Below, piece after piece: positions 21,001-29,123 of a stretch of 29,123 nucleotides of DNA. The notes under the pieces were generated by a model. The model was not told the DNA's origin. It made no database searches and saw only the letters and a list, made by a program, of their open reading frames with translations. Both the position numbers and the translations under genes were made by a program. Numbering within the stretch: the stretch's first letter is position 1; every line of letters starts with the position of its first letter. Origin of the DNA: JAMWCX01 sp964352425. Its GTDB lineage: Bacteria; Omnitrophota; Gorgyraeia; 2-01-FULL-45-10. The stretch lies in the NCBI GenBank assembly GCA_964352425.1, contig CAYGRZ010000018.1, positions 1 through 29,123 of the forward strand, written 5' to 3'.

Positions 21001-24000
21001 GCGGACGATCGAGTCGCAGGCACTTCAGGCGCTGACAGGCGCGAATACGGCGCTGGCCCGCGCGGGAGCGCGTCTCGACGGAAAGATCTCCGCTCGCCGG
21101 GCGGCCGAAACGCGCGCGCAAGGCCTGGGATCTCAACAGAGAGACATCCAGGCGCGTGTGTCGACCGCGCAGGCGAATGTGACCGCGGCCGTCAGCGAAG
21201 AGTCGGCTGCCCGGTCAGAGGTCGACCGGGCCCAGGTCGATGTAATTGCGAAACAGGCCGATTACGATGCGGCCAACAGCGTATATCTGGCGACGCAGAC
21301 CGCGTATGAGAGCGCCCTTCGGAACTTCAATGATGCGGTAGCCGTTTTGGACGGGGCCAAAGCACGGTCCGCTGAGCTGCTGGATACGTTGAATGCTTTA
21401 TTGTCCGCGTTGTCGTCGTTCCCGGACACGATCAATAATATACCGCTCGTCGGAACGATCACGTACGGCGCTGACGGGACGATACAGGAGGTGGCGCGAT
21501 CGAACGGCGATATCTTCGCGTACAACGAAGGGCTTGTCGAACAGGTCATTTCCGCATCGGATATGACGCGGTATGATTATGATGTGAGCGCCCTGGGCGC
21601 TGGGAGCGCTATCAGCGTCGTCAGGGACGGCATCAGGAGGATATATGACGAGTACGGCAATCTGCAAAGCCTGAGTTTGAGCGACGCGACGAAGATAGTG
21701 TACGAGAACGGGACCATCAAGGAGATCGAGAAGGCGGACGGGACGAAGATAAGGAACATGACATTCCGCGATTCGGGCGAGATCGACGGCGCGCTTATAT
21801 CGTATCCTGACGGCAGTATTGCCGTATATGCGGATGCCGAGCTGCTGCAGATCATCGCCGCATCCGGAACCACCGATTACAGCGACGGCAGGATACGGAA
21901 AGTGACGCTCTCCGACGGCACCGTCTACGATTGGGTATATCTCGATGGAAATGTGATCATCACTGACAATGCTCGCCGGGAGAAACGGACGTATCATGAA
22001 GGCAGGCTCATACAGTTCGAAGAGTTATCCGGATCGCGCCTTACCACGAAGTATTACTACTGTCTTGCGGGAAGTCTTGCGAAGTCGGAAGTGTGCAAGA
22101 ATGCCGATATCCTTTACACATATACTTATACATACGAGAACGGCCTGACACTCGTCCATGATGAGGACGGTAATGTCCAGGCATATACGAAAGACAAGAA
22201 GCTCTCGTATATCATCGACTCGAAGGGCAGGAAATATTCATACACCTATGTCGGGAAGAGTGAAGGTTATATTGAGGTATATTTTCCATCCGGCATTAAG
22301 GCGAGATATGATGCCAGCGGCGCCATTATCGATATCACCGGGTCCGATGGCGCTGTCATAAAGGACATTATATTAGCCGCAGATAATACTCCGGAAGATT
22401 TTACGTACATCAAGGATGGCGTTACCTATAAAGTAGATAATGGCGTGATCGCGGAAGTGTTGGGAAAGGATGGTACAAATACCATCTATTACGACAACGG
22501 TTTTATACAGTCGATCACGAGTGCGCTCGGCGAGTTGACAGAATATCAATATTACGTAGAGGATAGCGTGCCGCTGGCGAGCGCATCGGAATTGTTGGCC
22601 GGCACCGCTAACAACCTCAGTCTCTATGAGCAAGATTCCGTTATGCACTTTGCGCTGTCGGACGCTTCATATAAATTCGGCACCGGTATCGACGGGGTAA
22701 AGCATGTAACGGCCAATGAAAGACTGTCTGCGGGCGTGTATAATTTCTCATCGCTCATTATCGATGCGGGGAAGACCCTGACGGTAGATGCGGGAGCCAC
22801 GATCAACTGTCTCGGCACCGTCGATGTCAATGGTTCCGTATATTGCAGCGGCAGCGCCGCTATCAGTTCGTATGCGCTGAATATCGGTTCCGGCGGGAAG
22901 ATCGTGGGGTCCGCGGCCATCAATGTGAACACCCTCAATAATAGCGGGCTGATCACTTCGGATATGGTCTGGGCGGGGACAATATCGAGCGAAGCGGCCC
23001 GGGACGGAAACACGGGATCGGCATATGGCACAGGTTATAACGGAGGATATAAAGGTCCAAACGGGAGCGGTGGCCTGATCTGCGATGCCTATTGGGAAAC
23101 GCCGTCATCTATCTCGCAGCTGGAGTATATGATCAGCACCAATGCCGGAGAGAAAAGCTCGAGCTGCAGCTGGTCCGTGCAGCTCTACTACGATTCGAGC
23201 TGGCATACGGTCGATGCGGGATCGGCGAGCGGGATGAATCCTCGCTCGGCAACCGGCGGACTGCGGACGCTGACTGGCAGCTGGAGCGGAGTTACGGCAA
23301 TGAGGTGCCAGGGCTCAGCCAGCGGCAGCCAGGATGTGCCGAATTACGGTATCTCGATATATGAGATGAGGGCAAGCACTTCGGGTTTTACTGTCGAATA
23401 CGTAAATGGCGTTCTCGGAACCGTAGGTTCGGCCGTAGGGGTTTCTCAGAAACAGCCCCAGCACCCTCTCTCAGGAGCCATTGAATCGAGCGTGATGGAG
23501 CTTGATGCGCTTTCGCTCGGCCCGCTCGTATGGAACCAGGAGGCCCCGGAGGGAACCGCCGTTACTTTCCAGACGAGGACCGGCGATACGGCTACCCCCG
23601 ATACGACATGGACCGACTGGTCGGCACCGCTTACGGATCCGAACGGTTCAGCCATTCTCTCGCCGGGGAAAAAGTACATACAGTATAAAGCCACGCTTTC
23701 GACGACCGATCCGTCGAAGACGCCTGTATTGCATCTTGGGACAAATGATCCGATAACAGTCGGTTACGACCGTGCGCCTACGGATGGAAGTGAGCTCTCG
23801 TCTATCGGCCATATAAAGGTATCGAAGGGCGGCATTACGAATATCTATGATAAGGATAGCTGGCAGTCGGCCATAGCGGAACCCGTATTTAATGCCGATC
23901 TGATCGATTCAATTATTTCTGAGATCCCTCAGTATATATTGAATGACACACAGAAGGAAGTATATCTGCGAGACTCTATCATCATATCGGAGCTGACCGC

Positions 24001-27000
24001 GATCACTGCGGTCGACGGAACGGTCACCGAATATTGCCAGGGCCAGATCTCGAAGATCACCAGGCCCGACGGGACAGTGATAACCGGTATCACCTTCGAT
24101 GCCGATAACAATGCGCGCGAGTATACCTATTATAAGGATGAGAGCGCGTACGAGGTCAAAGGCGGTCTGATCGATGCAGTGACAACAGCCGCGGGTGAGA
24201 GGATAGAGTATTATTCATACGGACTTATTGAAAGCAGAGTGGCAGGGTCGTCTACCGTTGAATATTCGTACGGCAGCCAGACGAGCGAGACATATTCGAC
24301 GAACGCGGCATTTCAGGGCGGCGTTTCCAAGAGCGCTTCATTATTCCAGCAGGGAGGCACATCCTACCTTGCGCTCTCAGACACCCCATTTAAATTCGGA
24401 ACAGGCATCGACGGAGTAAAGCATGTAACGAGTGACGAGACGCTTGCCGCGGGTACCTATAACTTCACCTCGCTCACCATCGATGCAGGCAAGACGCTGA
24501 GGGTCGCTCCGGGCGCCACCATCAATATATTGGGAACGGCCGTTATCAGCGGCGCCATCTTCTGCGGCGGCGCATTTACTATGAATGCGTACGACGTAAG
24601 CGTCGCCTCCGGCGCATCGATCACCGGTGCGGTGCATATCAAATGTACTACGATAAACAATGCCGGTCTTATTACCGGCAATGCCTGCCTTACCGGCACC
24701 CGCTCCGGCGGGAATGATACGGTCAGGGATGACAACTTCAACACCGCTGTGTATAACGAGTACTATGGAGATAGCGATACTGTCTATGTTACATTCCCCG
24801 AGTGCGATATCGCCGGTGCAAAGTATCAGGTGGTCTTGCAGGGTTTCGGGCTTACCTCGTATGCCGCGGTCTATATATGCGCGAACGGAAGCTGGATCAA
24901 TTTATTATCCTGCAGTTCACCGGCCTGGGGAGCTATTAACTCCGGGGTGGTGAATAATACAGCCGGCTGGTCCAGGGTGACCGGCATGATGATGCAAGGG
25001 CAGTCGCGTAATGGCAATTGCGTCTCGTCGTCTTACAGCCTTAATGAGATGCAGGCCATCATCGGGACTCCGACGATAGAGTATGCCAGCGGTAATCCCG
25101 GCACGGTCAATACCTCAGCCTCAATGCCGACGGCCACGCAGAAACAGGCTGCGAATCCCGGTTCCGGCTCATTCGAATCGAGTGTCATAGAGCTTAATGC
25201 GCTTACGCTCGGCTCGCTCTCATGGAGCCAGGAGACCCCCGCCGGCACCGCCGTTACTTTCCGGACGAGGACCGGCGATACCGCCACCCCTGATGCGGCA
25301 TGGACCGACTGGTCAGCGCCCCTCACAGATCCCGACGGATCCGATATTCTCTCAAGCGGCGGAAAATATTTTCAATATAGGGTTTCCTTATCAACGACCG
25401 ATCCTTCGAAGACGCCCAGGATCATTCTCGATACGACGCATGATCTGTCGATCGGCTATACAAAGATTTCCGATAATCCGCTCGACCCATATGTTACGGA
25501 AAAGACCAGCGGCATTACCAAGACCTATAACAGCAGCGGTATCAATATCGCCGACCCGACCGACGCGATCAATGTCGACGGCCTCAAATTCGATTCCGCA
25601 TATCTTGATTCGCTCAAAGACAATATTCCCGCGTATAAGCTCAGCGACGCGCAGAAGGTGATCACGATCTATGACCAGGGCAATGACATTCCTGTCGAGA
25701 TCGTAACCGCCGGGCAATCGATTACCTATTTCGACAACGGCCTTGCGACGAAGGTAGTGGATAAAGACGGTACGACGCAGGTCGTCTACACCTATGATAG
25801 TGATAAAAATGTCATTGGTGTTGAATTTATTGACGCCCGCGCAAAGCTCACCGACAGTTACAATAAAGCAGTTGAGGAAATTGTTACCGGGAGAGAGGCT
25901 GCGCTCGCCCGGCTGGGGCAGGCCGAAGCCGACAGCCGTGCGAGCATCGCTTCGCAATCGGAACGTGCCCAGCACCAGATCAATGCGGAGCGGAACCGTA
26001 TCAGCGCATTGATAGTTATGTATGATCCCAATGTATTTGACCTGTCTGAATTTACGAGAGCTTGTGCCGAGCTCGATAGCTATGCGGCGCAACTTACCCA
26101 GCAGGCGAAGGATGCCTATGCCGATCTGACGCTCCAGGTTGCGAGCGCCCGCGCGCGCATCGAAACTGATGCCGCGACAGCGATGCAGGGCCTGATCGAC
26201 AACGATTACAATAAGATCCTCGGCGATATCGTCCAGAAGGAAAGCTCGCCCATCATCTACCAGTACTACAGGAAGATCCTCGGCAGAGACCCGGGTGAGA
26301 GCGACCTTGCCTATTGGACGGACAGGGCAAAGGCAGAGCTTGCGACGATCACCCAGGCGGCGATTACCCAATATCTGCAGAACCTCCCCGAATATGCGGA
26401 GCGTCAGACGAGAAAACAGAATATCATAAACCACCTGACGGCATTCTTTACCCAATACCTTGCCGCTTCCACGATTGAAAAAGAAGCGATGCTTACATCG
26501 ATAGGCCTTACCGCGGACGATGCGGTTTTGCTCACGCAGGCCGATATCGAGGCAGTCCTGTCGTGGCTTGACGGCCAGTCGCTGCATTTCGGCGACAGCG
26601 CCATCCAGTCGGTCGTCTCGATGCTGAAGGCGAGCGGTATCAATACGTCGTTCGAAGATATAGGAGAAGCCGCGCTCGAGGTCGATATAGTGACCGGTGT
26701 CATTACGAAAGATGCGGCCGGCGACCTCCTCTTATCGATGTACGCGATGCGAAAGGCGGCCGCGTCGAATGGGCTGAACCTCTCATCGCAGAAGATCGAT
26801 TATGGCGATCTTAAGAACGAGGTCGCGCAGGGTGGTCTCGTCGTCCACATCGACGGTAAACACTATGTTATCGTCACCGCCATCGATGAAACCGCCGGCA
26901 CAGTTACCTACACCGACTCTACCGTGGGGAAGAGTGGCCAGGCGATCACCATCTCGAAGGCCGAGTTCATGGAGGCATGGAAGGGCTATGCGCTATCGAA

Positions 27001-29123
27001 AGAGCCGGCACCCACGTCTGCCAAAGAGCTGAATGTGACTCAGGAGAAAAATATTCGCGGCAGCGGCTGGTGGAGTGATTTCTGGAAGGGGATCGTGAGT
27101 TTCTTCCAGAAGATAATCGCGCCGATAGGGGCGCTGCTCCTGGTAACTCCGCTTCAGCCTCTCGGGGCGATCCTGCTGGGCATCAATATCATAGTCCAGA
27201 CGATATCGTTCGTTGTAAAGACAGGCACTCTCATGGATATCGCCTGGGCGGCCATAACCGCGATAGGCTCTTACATCGGTTCGGCAGTCCTCTCCAGTGT
27301 CTATACGGCCGTAGGCAATATATTCCAATCGATTAGCACCATGATCCCCGTTGCCATCAAAGACGTCTTCACCAGCTGCCTGGGCATCTTCAGCCCGATC
27401 ACCATGGCGGTCAAGGGCATCTCTACCGGTATAGGTGCAATTTTTAATCCGATCCTTGGCGAGGCGGTGACCCAGCTTCTTACCGCCAATGTCATGAAGA
27501 TCGGCGTTGAACTTGGCACGAGCTTTCTCTTTAATACTATGGGACTCGATCCGTCGCTGTCATCTATCGGCAGTGCGCTCTTTACGGGCGCGGTTGCGGG
27601 TATGGTTATGCCCGGTGGCGACATGACGAACATCGTCAGTGAGGCGTTAAAATACGGTACGATCGCCGGTGTGAACGAACTTGGAGAAGCAGCAGACCTC
27701 GACCCCAACATCACCCATCTCGCAGCCATGATGAGCGGCTCTCTCGTCGGAGGGGCGCTCACGATCGATGGCCGCGAGATCCCGTACGCCGAGCTCATGC
27801 AGAATATATCGCCGAATATCGCATCGGAATGCGCCTACATAGGCCTGACCGGTATCGGCGAGCTCCTCGGCGTCGATCCGCGGATCTCGTACTTGGCGGG
27901 AGTCGGCCTTAGAAGCACGCTCAATATGGGTTTATCCGAGGGCTTCGAGCCAGCTAAAATCTGGGGTAGTGTGGAGCAGGGGTTGTTGCAGGGGGTGACG
28001 AATATAGGGCTTAACTTTGCTACGCAGGAACTGGGTCTGAATCCATTGCTTGCGAATATCGGGTTTAGTGCGATATCGGGTGCTATCAATGCCGGTATTC
28101 AGGCGGCAACAGGGGGTAGTCAGGACATATTCCAGACACTATTCCAGACCTATGAGAAGAACGCATTAACCTTCCTCGGATATGCCGACCCGAACTCTCC
28201 CGGCTATGCGTGGCAACAGGCAGCGTATATCTCGCAGATACTCGACTTCTCGGATATCGTGAGGGAGAGGGGTTTGATAGAGGCTCTGAATACCTACGGA
28301 ACGAGCTTCTTCAATGCTGTAGCAGTGAATAATATCGTGCAGTCTGGCGTGTCTATCGGTCAGTATTTTGCTGATAGGGTGCAGACTGGGCAGTATACGT
28401 TAAAGACAGACCAAAAGACAGGCAAACAGTATAAGGAAGTAGGGATTGGTCAAGATGGCGAATATGGGGCAGGGTTATTCACTGGTAATGCAGAGACAGG
28501 GTGGACACTTTCTGGTAAAACAGAGGCCTATGGCGATACTTCATTTTGGGGCTTCGGCGATGTGGGAGTAGATGCTTACGGTAAGATGGGCTTTACCGAT
28601 GCAGAACTTGCAACGGTTTATAACGGAATTTGGAGAGAGAGCCAGACAATAGATGGTGGACTACAAGTATATGCTGATGTATGTGATTTGCATAGCGGGG
28701 ATGTTATTTTTACTGTGACACCAAAAGATATAGGAGGTTGGAATATATACAATGAAGGTGGGGAGTATGTGGATGCTATGATATCTGCCCCTGGACTTGG
28801 ACTTGAAGAAAAATATCTATTTGATAACGGTGTGGCTAATTATTATCAAGAAGATGCAGACATTGGTATATTGGGCGACGACGGCAATATCTTAACTGAT
28901 GTTGATGCAACCTTAAGAGTAACATTTGACGAGAATGGGAATGTAAAAAATAGAGAATTGGTTGTAGGTGACGGTTTCTCTGATTTGTTCCCGAGCGAAG
29001 ACGGTATACTCCTCTTAAATCAGTTCGGGAATGAAACATATATTCCGTTTAAGACAAGCGCTCTCTCACCGAGTCCAAACACCAAAAAAGTCTTATATAT
29101 TCTTCATAACGGTATATTTAATC
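18047..29123 (+). CDS. Giant secreted multi-domain protein (polymorphic-toxin/RHS-like), 3' end outside window
   Basis: I read this frame across the region and found no stop; it has at least 3,692 codons and leaves the window open. A signal peptide ends FLWQQVSWAG (about residues 20-31). Domains by residue: YD/RHS-like 'YPDGT/RPDGA' repeats (about 130-345); coiled coil (348-515); two identical jelly-roll-like domains (about 550-708 and 768-926); second coiled coil (958-1118); more PDG repeats (1128-1525); duplicated module A (1533-1901) and B (2107-2465), each ending in an RTRTGDTATPD...W.DWSAPLTDP segment; third coiled coil (2595-2723); DUF4214-like YYRKILGRDPGESDLAYW (2735-2798); C39-peptidase-like domain (2845-2985); hydrophobic segment (about 3018-3102); Gly-rich region; AT-rich C-terminal part. 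It is probably exported to the cell surface. A toxin, adhesin or predation role is inference. Confidence 0.88.
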   Translation, partial: MSTKNTKRAIIKIIASCVACIFLWQQVSWAGDLIDVGLDHLSADQSQTFAPSYLQDQQAIHEDMISQKQAIEDAINTQNPADFASTQPPSEEALTLQGPGGSFIMPTAAGAASTIVEEGAPSSVDGLILAVTTQSGDVIHYRNGAIDSIERSDGVTLTNLILDGENNLLGAEIAYPDGTEEFVENGKVTRVIRPDGAIVNYNAEEMIGSVVYPDGTAVSYSYSKDGQGRVVETVVSDQQKSAYYDSDGRLERVEFAASGRMIEFESGILSAITEADGGRYLFRIINNADGSATATADRYIKPDGAIYRYSVDEAGVLTSITIEKDGTSAIYSAGGTLQEIRRDGEIITAATIAAAQADYDNAREAYEEKAQYCITMQVDLADIAEVLDDAGSAESGAYEALSDAVVILSGAEAALDIKIAARQNAEAVLNDLRAQSAQLGSALDKAESDLAQAMNEEGAAQSEYDLAQADVAVKQADYNSKKAERESREALFDAANASLAAAQTAKAAAESGLSGGSPYVVSSYTITTDSTTLTQNIGINDQFNSYNTALWTTPVNTLVSIAGGAATLKGTGRDYTAQLYSNQAFARSDNPVLKTNFKVSSASGNFCAALEGATSAGAYRRFGIKVSGGKVYVQVGNGSTYTSPAIAVPALKVNTDYSVEFQATAQNIKVFVWESFAARPANPAYTYTKTDWATVRPHFWVYSGAATVDYVSVATAKVKQIFSEDCLLTKKEIENGMAYLYSYAPNLVTIKEYVKYLDAPYTLATQNFWTTPVNTLVSIAGGAATLKGTGRDYTAQLYSNQAFARSDNPVLKTNFKVSSASGNFCAALEGATSAGAYRRFGIKVSGGKVYVQVGNGSTYTSPAIAVPALKVNTDYSVEFQATAQNIKVFVWESFAARPANPAYTYTKTDWATVRPHFWVYSGAATVSNLLLDYAPSATRTITAASPEWPPLFASNQLIKNLRNSIDDLSSAQTEYDDARSALNNARTIESQALQALTGANTALARAGARLDGKISARRAAETRAQGLGSQQRDIQARVSTAQANVTAAVSEESAARSEVDRAQVDVIAKQADYDAANSVYLATQTAYESALRNFNDAVAVLDGAKARSAELLDTLNALLSALSSFPDTINNIPLVGTITYGADGTIQEVARSNGDIFAYNEGLVEQVISASDMTRYDYDVSALGAGSAISVVRDGIRRIYDEYGNLQSLSLSDATKIVYENGTIKEIEKADGTKIRNMTFRDSGEIDGALISYPDGSIAVYADAELLQIIAASGTTDYSDGRIRKVTLSDGTVYDWVYLDGNVIITDNARREKRTYHEGRLIQFEELSGSRLTTKYYYCLAGSLAKSEVCKNADILYTYTYTYENGLTLVHDEDGNVQAYTKDKKLSYIIDSKGRKYSYTYVGKSEGYIEVYFPSGIKARYDASGAIIDITGSDGAVIKDIILAADNTPEDFTYIKDGVTYKVDNGVIAEVLGKDGTNTIYYDNGFIQSITSALGELTEYQYYVEDSVPLASASELLAGTANNLSLYEQDSVMHFALSDASYKFGTGIDGVKHVTANERLSAGVYNFSSLIIDAGKTLTVDAGATINCLGTVDVNGSVYCSGSAAISSYALNIGSGGKIVGSAAINVNTLNNSGLITSDMVWAGTISSEAARDGNTGSAYGTGYNGGYKGPNGSGGLICDAYWETPSSISQLEYMISTNAGEKSSSCSWSVQLYYDSSWHTVDAGSASGMNPRSATGGLRTLTGSWSGVTAMRCQGSASGSQDVPNYGISIYEMRASTSGFTVEYVNGVLGTVGSAVGVSQKQPQHPLSGAIESSVMELDALSLGPLVWNQEAPEGTAVTFQTRTGDTATPDTTWTDWSAPLTDPNGSAILSPGKKYIQYKATLSTTDPSKTPVLHLGTNDPITVGYDRAPTDGSELSSIGHIKVSKGGITNIYDKDSWQSAIAEPVFNADLIDSIISEIPQYILNDTQKEVYLRDSIIISELTAITAVDGTVTEYCQGQISKITRPDGTVITGITFDADNNAREYTYYKDESAYEVKGGLIDAVTTAAGERIEYYSYGLIESRVAGSSTVEYSYGSQTSETYSTNAAFQGGVSKSASLFQQGGTSYLALSDTPFKFGTGIDGVKHVTSDETLAAGTYNFTSLTIDAGKTLRVAPGATINILGTAVISGAIFCGGAFTMNAYDVSVASGASITGAVHIKCTTINNAGLITGNACLTGTRSGGNDTVRDDNFNTAVYNEYYGDSDTVYVTFPECDIAGAKYQVVLQGFGLTSYAAVYICANGSWINLLSCSSPAWGAINSGVVNNTAGWSRVTGMMMQGQSRNGNCVSSSYSLNEMQAIIGTPTIEYASGNPGTVNTSASMPTATQKQAANPGSGSFESSVIELNALTLGSLSWSQETPAGTAVTFRTRTGDTATPDAAWTDWSAPLTDPDGSDILSSGGKYFQYRVSLSTTDPSKTPRIILDTTHDLSIGYTKISDNPLDPYVTEKTSGITKTYNSSGINIADPTDAINVDGLKFDSAYLDSLKDNIPAYKLSDAQKVITIYDQGNDIPVEIVTAGQSITYFDNGLATKVVDKDGTTQVVYTYDSDKNVIGVEFIDARAKLTDSYNKAVEEIVTGREAALARLGQAEADSRASIASQSERAQHQINAERNRISALIVMYDPNVFDLSEFTRACAELDSYAAQLTQQAKDAYADLTLQVASARARIETDAATAMQGLIDNDYNKILGDIVQKESSPIIYQYYRKILGRDPGESDLAYWTDRAKAELATITQAAITQYLQNLPEYAERQTRKQNIINHLTAFFTQYLAASTIEKEAMLTSIGLTADDAVLLTQADIEAVLSWLDGQSLHFGDSAIQSVVSMLKASGINTSFEDIGEAALEVDIVTGVITKDAAGDLLLSMYAMRKAAASNGLNLSSQKIDYGDLKNEVAQGGLVVHIDGKHYVIVTAIDETAGTVTYTDSTVGKSGQAITISKAEFMEAWKGYALSKEPAPTSAKELNVTQEKNIRGSGWWSDFWKGIVSFFQKIIAPIGALLLVTPLQPLGAILLGINIIVQTISFVVKTGTLMDIAWAAITAIGSYIGSAVLSSVYTAVGNIFQSISTMIPVAIKDVFTSCLGIFSPITMAVKGISTGIGAIFNPILGEAVTQLLTANVMKIGVELGTSFLFNTMGLDPSLSSIGSALFTGAVAGMVMPGGDMTNIVSEALKYGTIAGVNELGEAADLDPNITHLAAMMSGSLVGGALTIDGREIPYAELMQNISPNIASECAYIGLTGIGELLGVDPRISYLAGVGLRSTLNMGLSEGFEPAKIWGSVEQGLLQGVTNIGLNFATQELGLNPLLANIGFSAISGAINAGIQAATGGSQDIFQTLFQTYEKNALTFLGYADPNSPGYAWQQAAYISQILDFSDIVRERGLIEALNTYGTSFFNAVAVNNIVQSGVSIGQYFADRVQTGQYTLKTDQKTGKQYKEVGIGQDGEYGAGLFTGNAETGWTLSGKTEAYGDTSFWGFGDVGVDAYGKMGFTDAELATVYNGIWRESQTIDGGLQVYADVCDLHSGDVIFTVTPKDIGGWNIYNEGGEYVDAMISAPGLGLEEKYLFDNGVANYYQEDADIGILGDDGNILTDVDATLRVTFDENGNVKNRELVVGDGFSDLFPSEDGILLLNQFGNETYIPFKTSALSPSPNTKKVLYILHNGIFN
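19695..20169 (+). repeat. Exact direct repeat, copy 1 (475 bp)
   Basis: Reads the same as 20349-20823, offset 654 bp (218 codons, in frame). It encodes about 158 residues of a beta-rich, jelly-roll/concanavalin-like domain (LKTNFKVSSASGNFCAALEG...FGIKVSGGKVYVQVGNG). The copies end abruptly on both sides (flanking bases differ at 19694/20348 and 20170/20824). Confidence 0.9.
20349..20823 (+). repeat. Exact direct repeat, copy 2 (475 bp)
   Basis: Second copy of 19695-20169, separated from it by 179 bp of non-repeated coding sequence. No base difference was seen on reading, so the duplication is very recent, maintained by gene conversion, or an assembly artefact. Confidence 0.9.
22643..23760 (+). 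repeat. Diverged duplicated module, copy A
   Basis: Encodes KFGTGIDGVKHVTANERLSAG...IDAGKTLTVDAGATIN, then a beta-rich segment, then RTRTGDTATPDTTWTDWSAP and LSTTDPSKTPV. The same order recurs in copy B, 1,719 bp downstream at the anchor AAATTCGG (22673 versus 24392). It resembles repetitive beta-strand/passenger-type domains. Confidence 0.8.
24362..25440 (+). repeat. Diverged duplicated module, copy B
   Basis: Encodes KFGTGIDGVKHVTSDETLAAG...IDAGKTLRVAPGATIN, a divergent middle, then RTRTGDTATPDAAWTDWSAP and LSTTDPSKTPR. The ends are well conserved with copy A, while the middle (about nt 24700-25070 versus 22980-23400) differs strongly, suggesting exchange of an internal part. Confidence 0.8.

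Noticed and set aside
25391..26587. 398-codon minus-strand open frame
   Set aside because: It lies wholly opposite the giant gene, whose frame here gives recognisable coiled-coil and DUF4214-like sequence. The antisense product matches nothing.

Overview
The window reads as a draft (probably metagenome-assembled) chromosomal segment of a moderately GC-rich, Gram-negative-type bacterium. A 100-N scaffold gap lies at 9001-9100. Almost all genes are on the + strand. The mix of small lineage-type proteins, dispersed hairpin repeats and very large secreted multi-domain proteins suggests an uncultured candidate phylum. Omnitrophota (former OP3) is my best guess. That is inference from gene style, not from a marker gene.

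Layout. Positions 1-3640 are accessory DNA: a 3' scrap resembling an IS30-type transposase, an apparently orphan CopG/BrnA-like antitoxin, a CPBP-family membrane protease, a SIMPL-domain (DUF541) protein, and an IS4-family element on the minus strand. The element's 5' coding end has been replaced by the first 20 codons of an IS30-family transposase. Positions 3640-6330 hold small secreted, HTH-like and membrane proteins and an iron-sulfur-flavoprotein-like oxidoreductase, separated by hairpin repeats and a 3x 23-bp repeat. Positions 6364-9491 hold a secreted repeat protein with a Ser-rich tandem-repeat tail, behind a consensus promoter whose spacer is a perfect palindrome. Positions 9564-17973 are housekeeping-like: thioredoxin-TPR protein, RsuA/RluB-type pseudouridine synthase, then a tightly packed operon (DUF3108 lipoprotein, exported PCMT, acyl ligase-ACP-PlsC fusion, alpha/beta hydrolase), a response regulator with an AraC output domain, and a zinc-ribbon SAM methyltransferase.

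The main discovery is at 18047-29123. One uninterrupted + strand reading frame starts with a signal peptide behind a consensus promoter and runs off the end of the window. It covers at least 3,692 codons with no stop. It contains YD/RHS-like 'PDG' repeats, three coiled-coil blocks, an exact 475-bp duplication encoding a jelly-roll-like domain, a diverged 1.7-kb duplicated module, a DUF4214-like domain, a C39-peptidase-like domain whose catalytic Cys position reads Ser, a hydrophobic segment, and an AT-rich C-terminal part of clearly different base composition. This is the architecture of a giant polymorphic-toxin or surface protein built by module duplication with an exchangeable tip. The smaller protein at 6567 has a similar export signal and similar repeats, and may be a relative or partner.

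Regulation. Several sigma70-like promoters (TTGACA/TATAAT type) can be read directly. Two sit so close to the start codon (10672, 11474) that leaderless or nearly leaderless mRNAs are expected. Three (1327, 6364, 17992) carry dyads positioned like repressor operators. I saw no tRNA, rRNA or CRISPR array.
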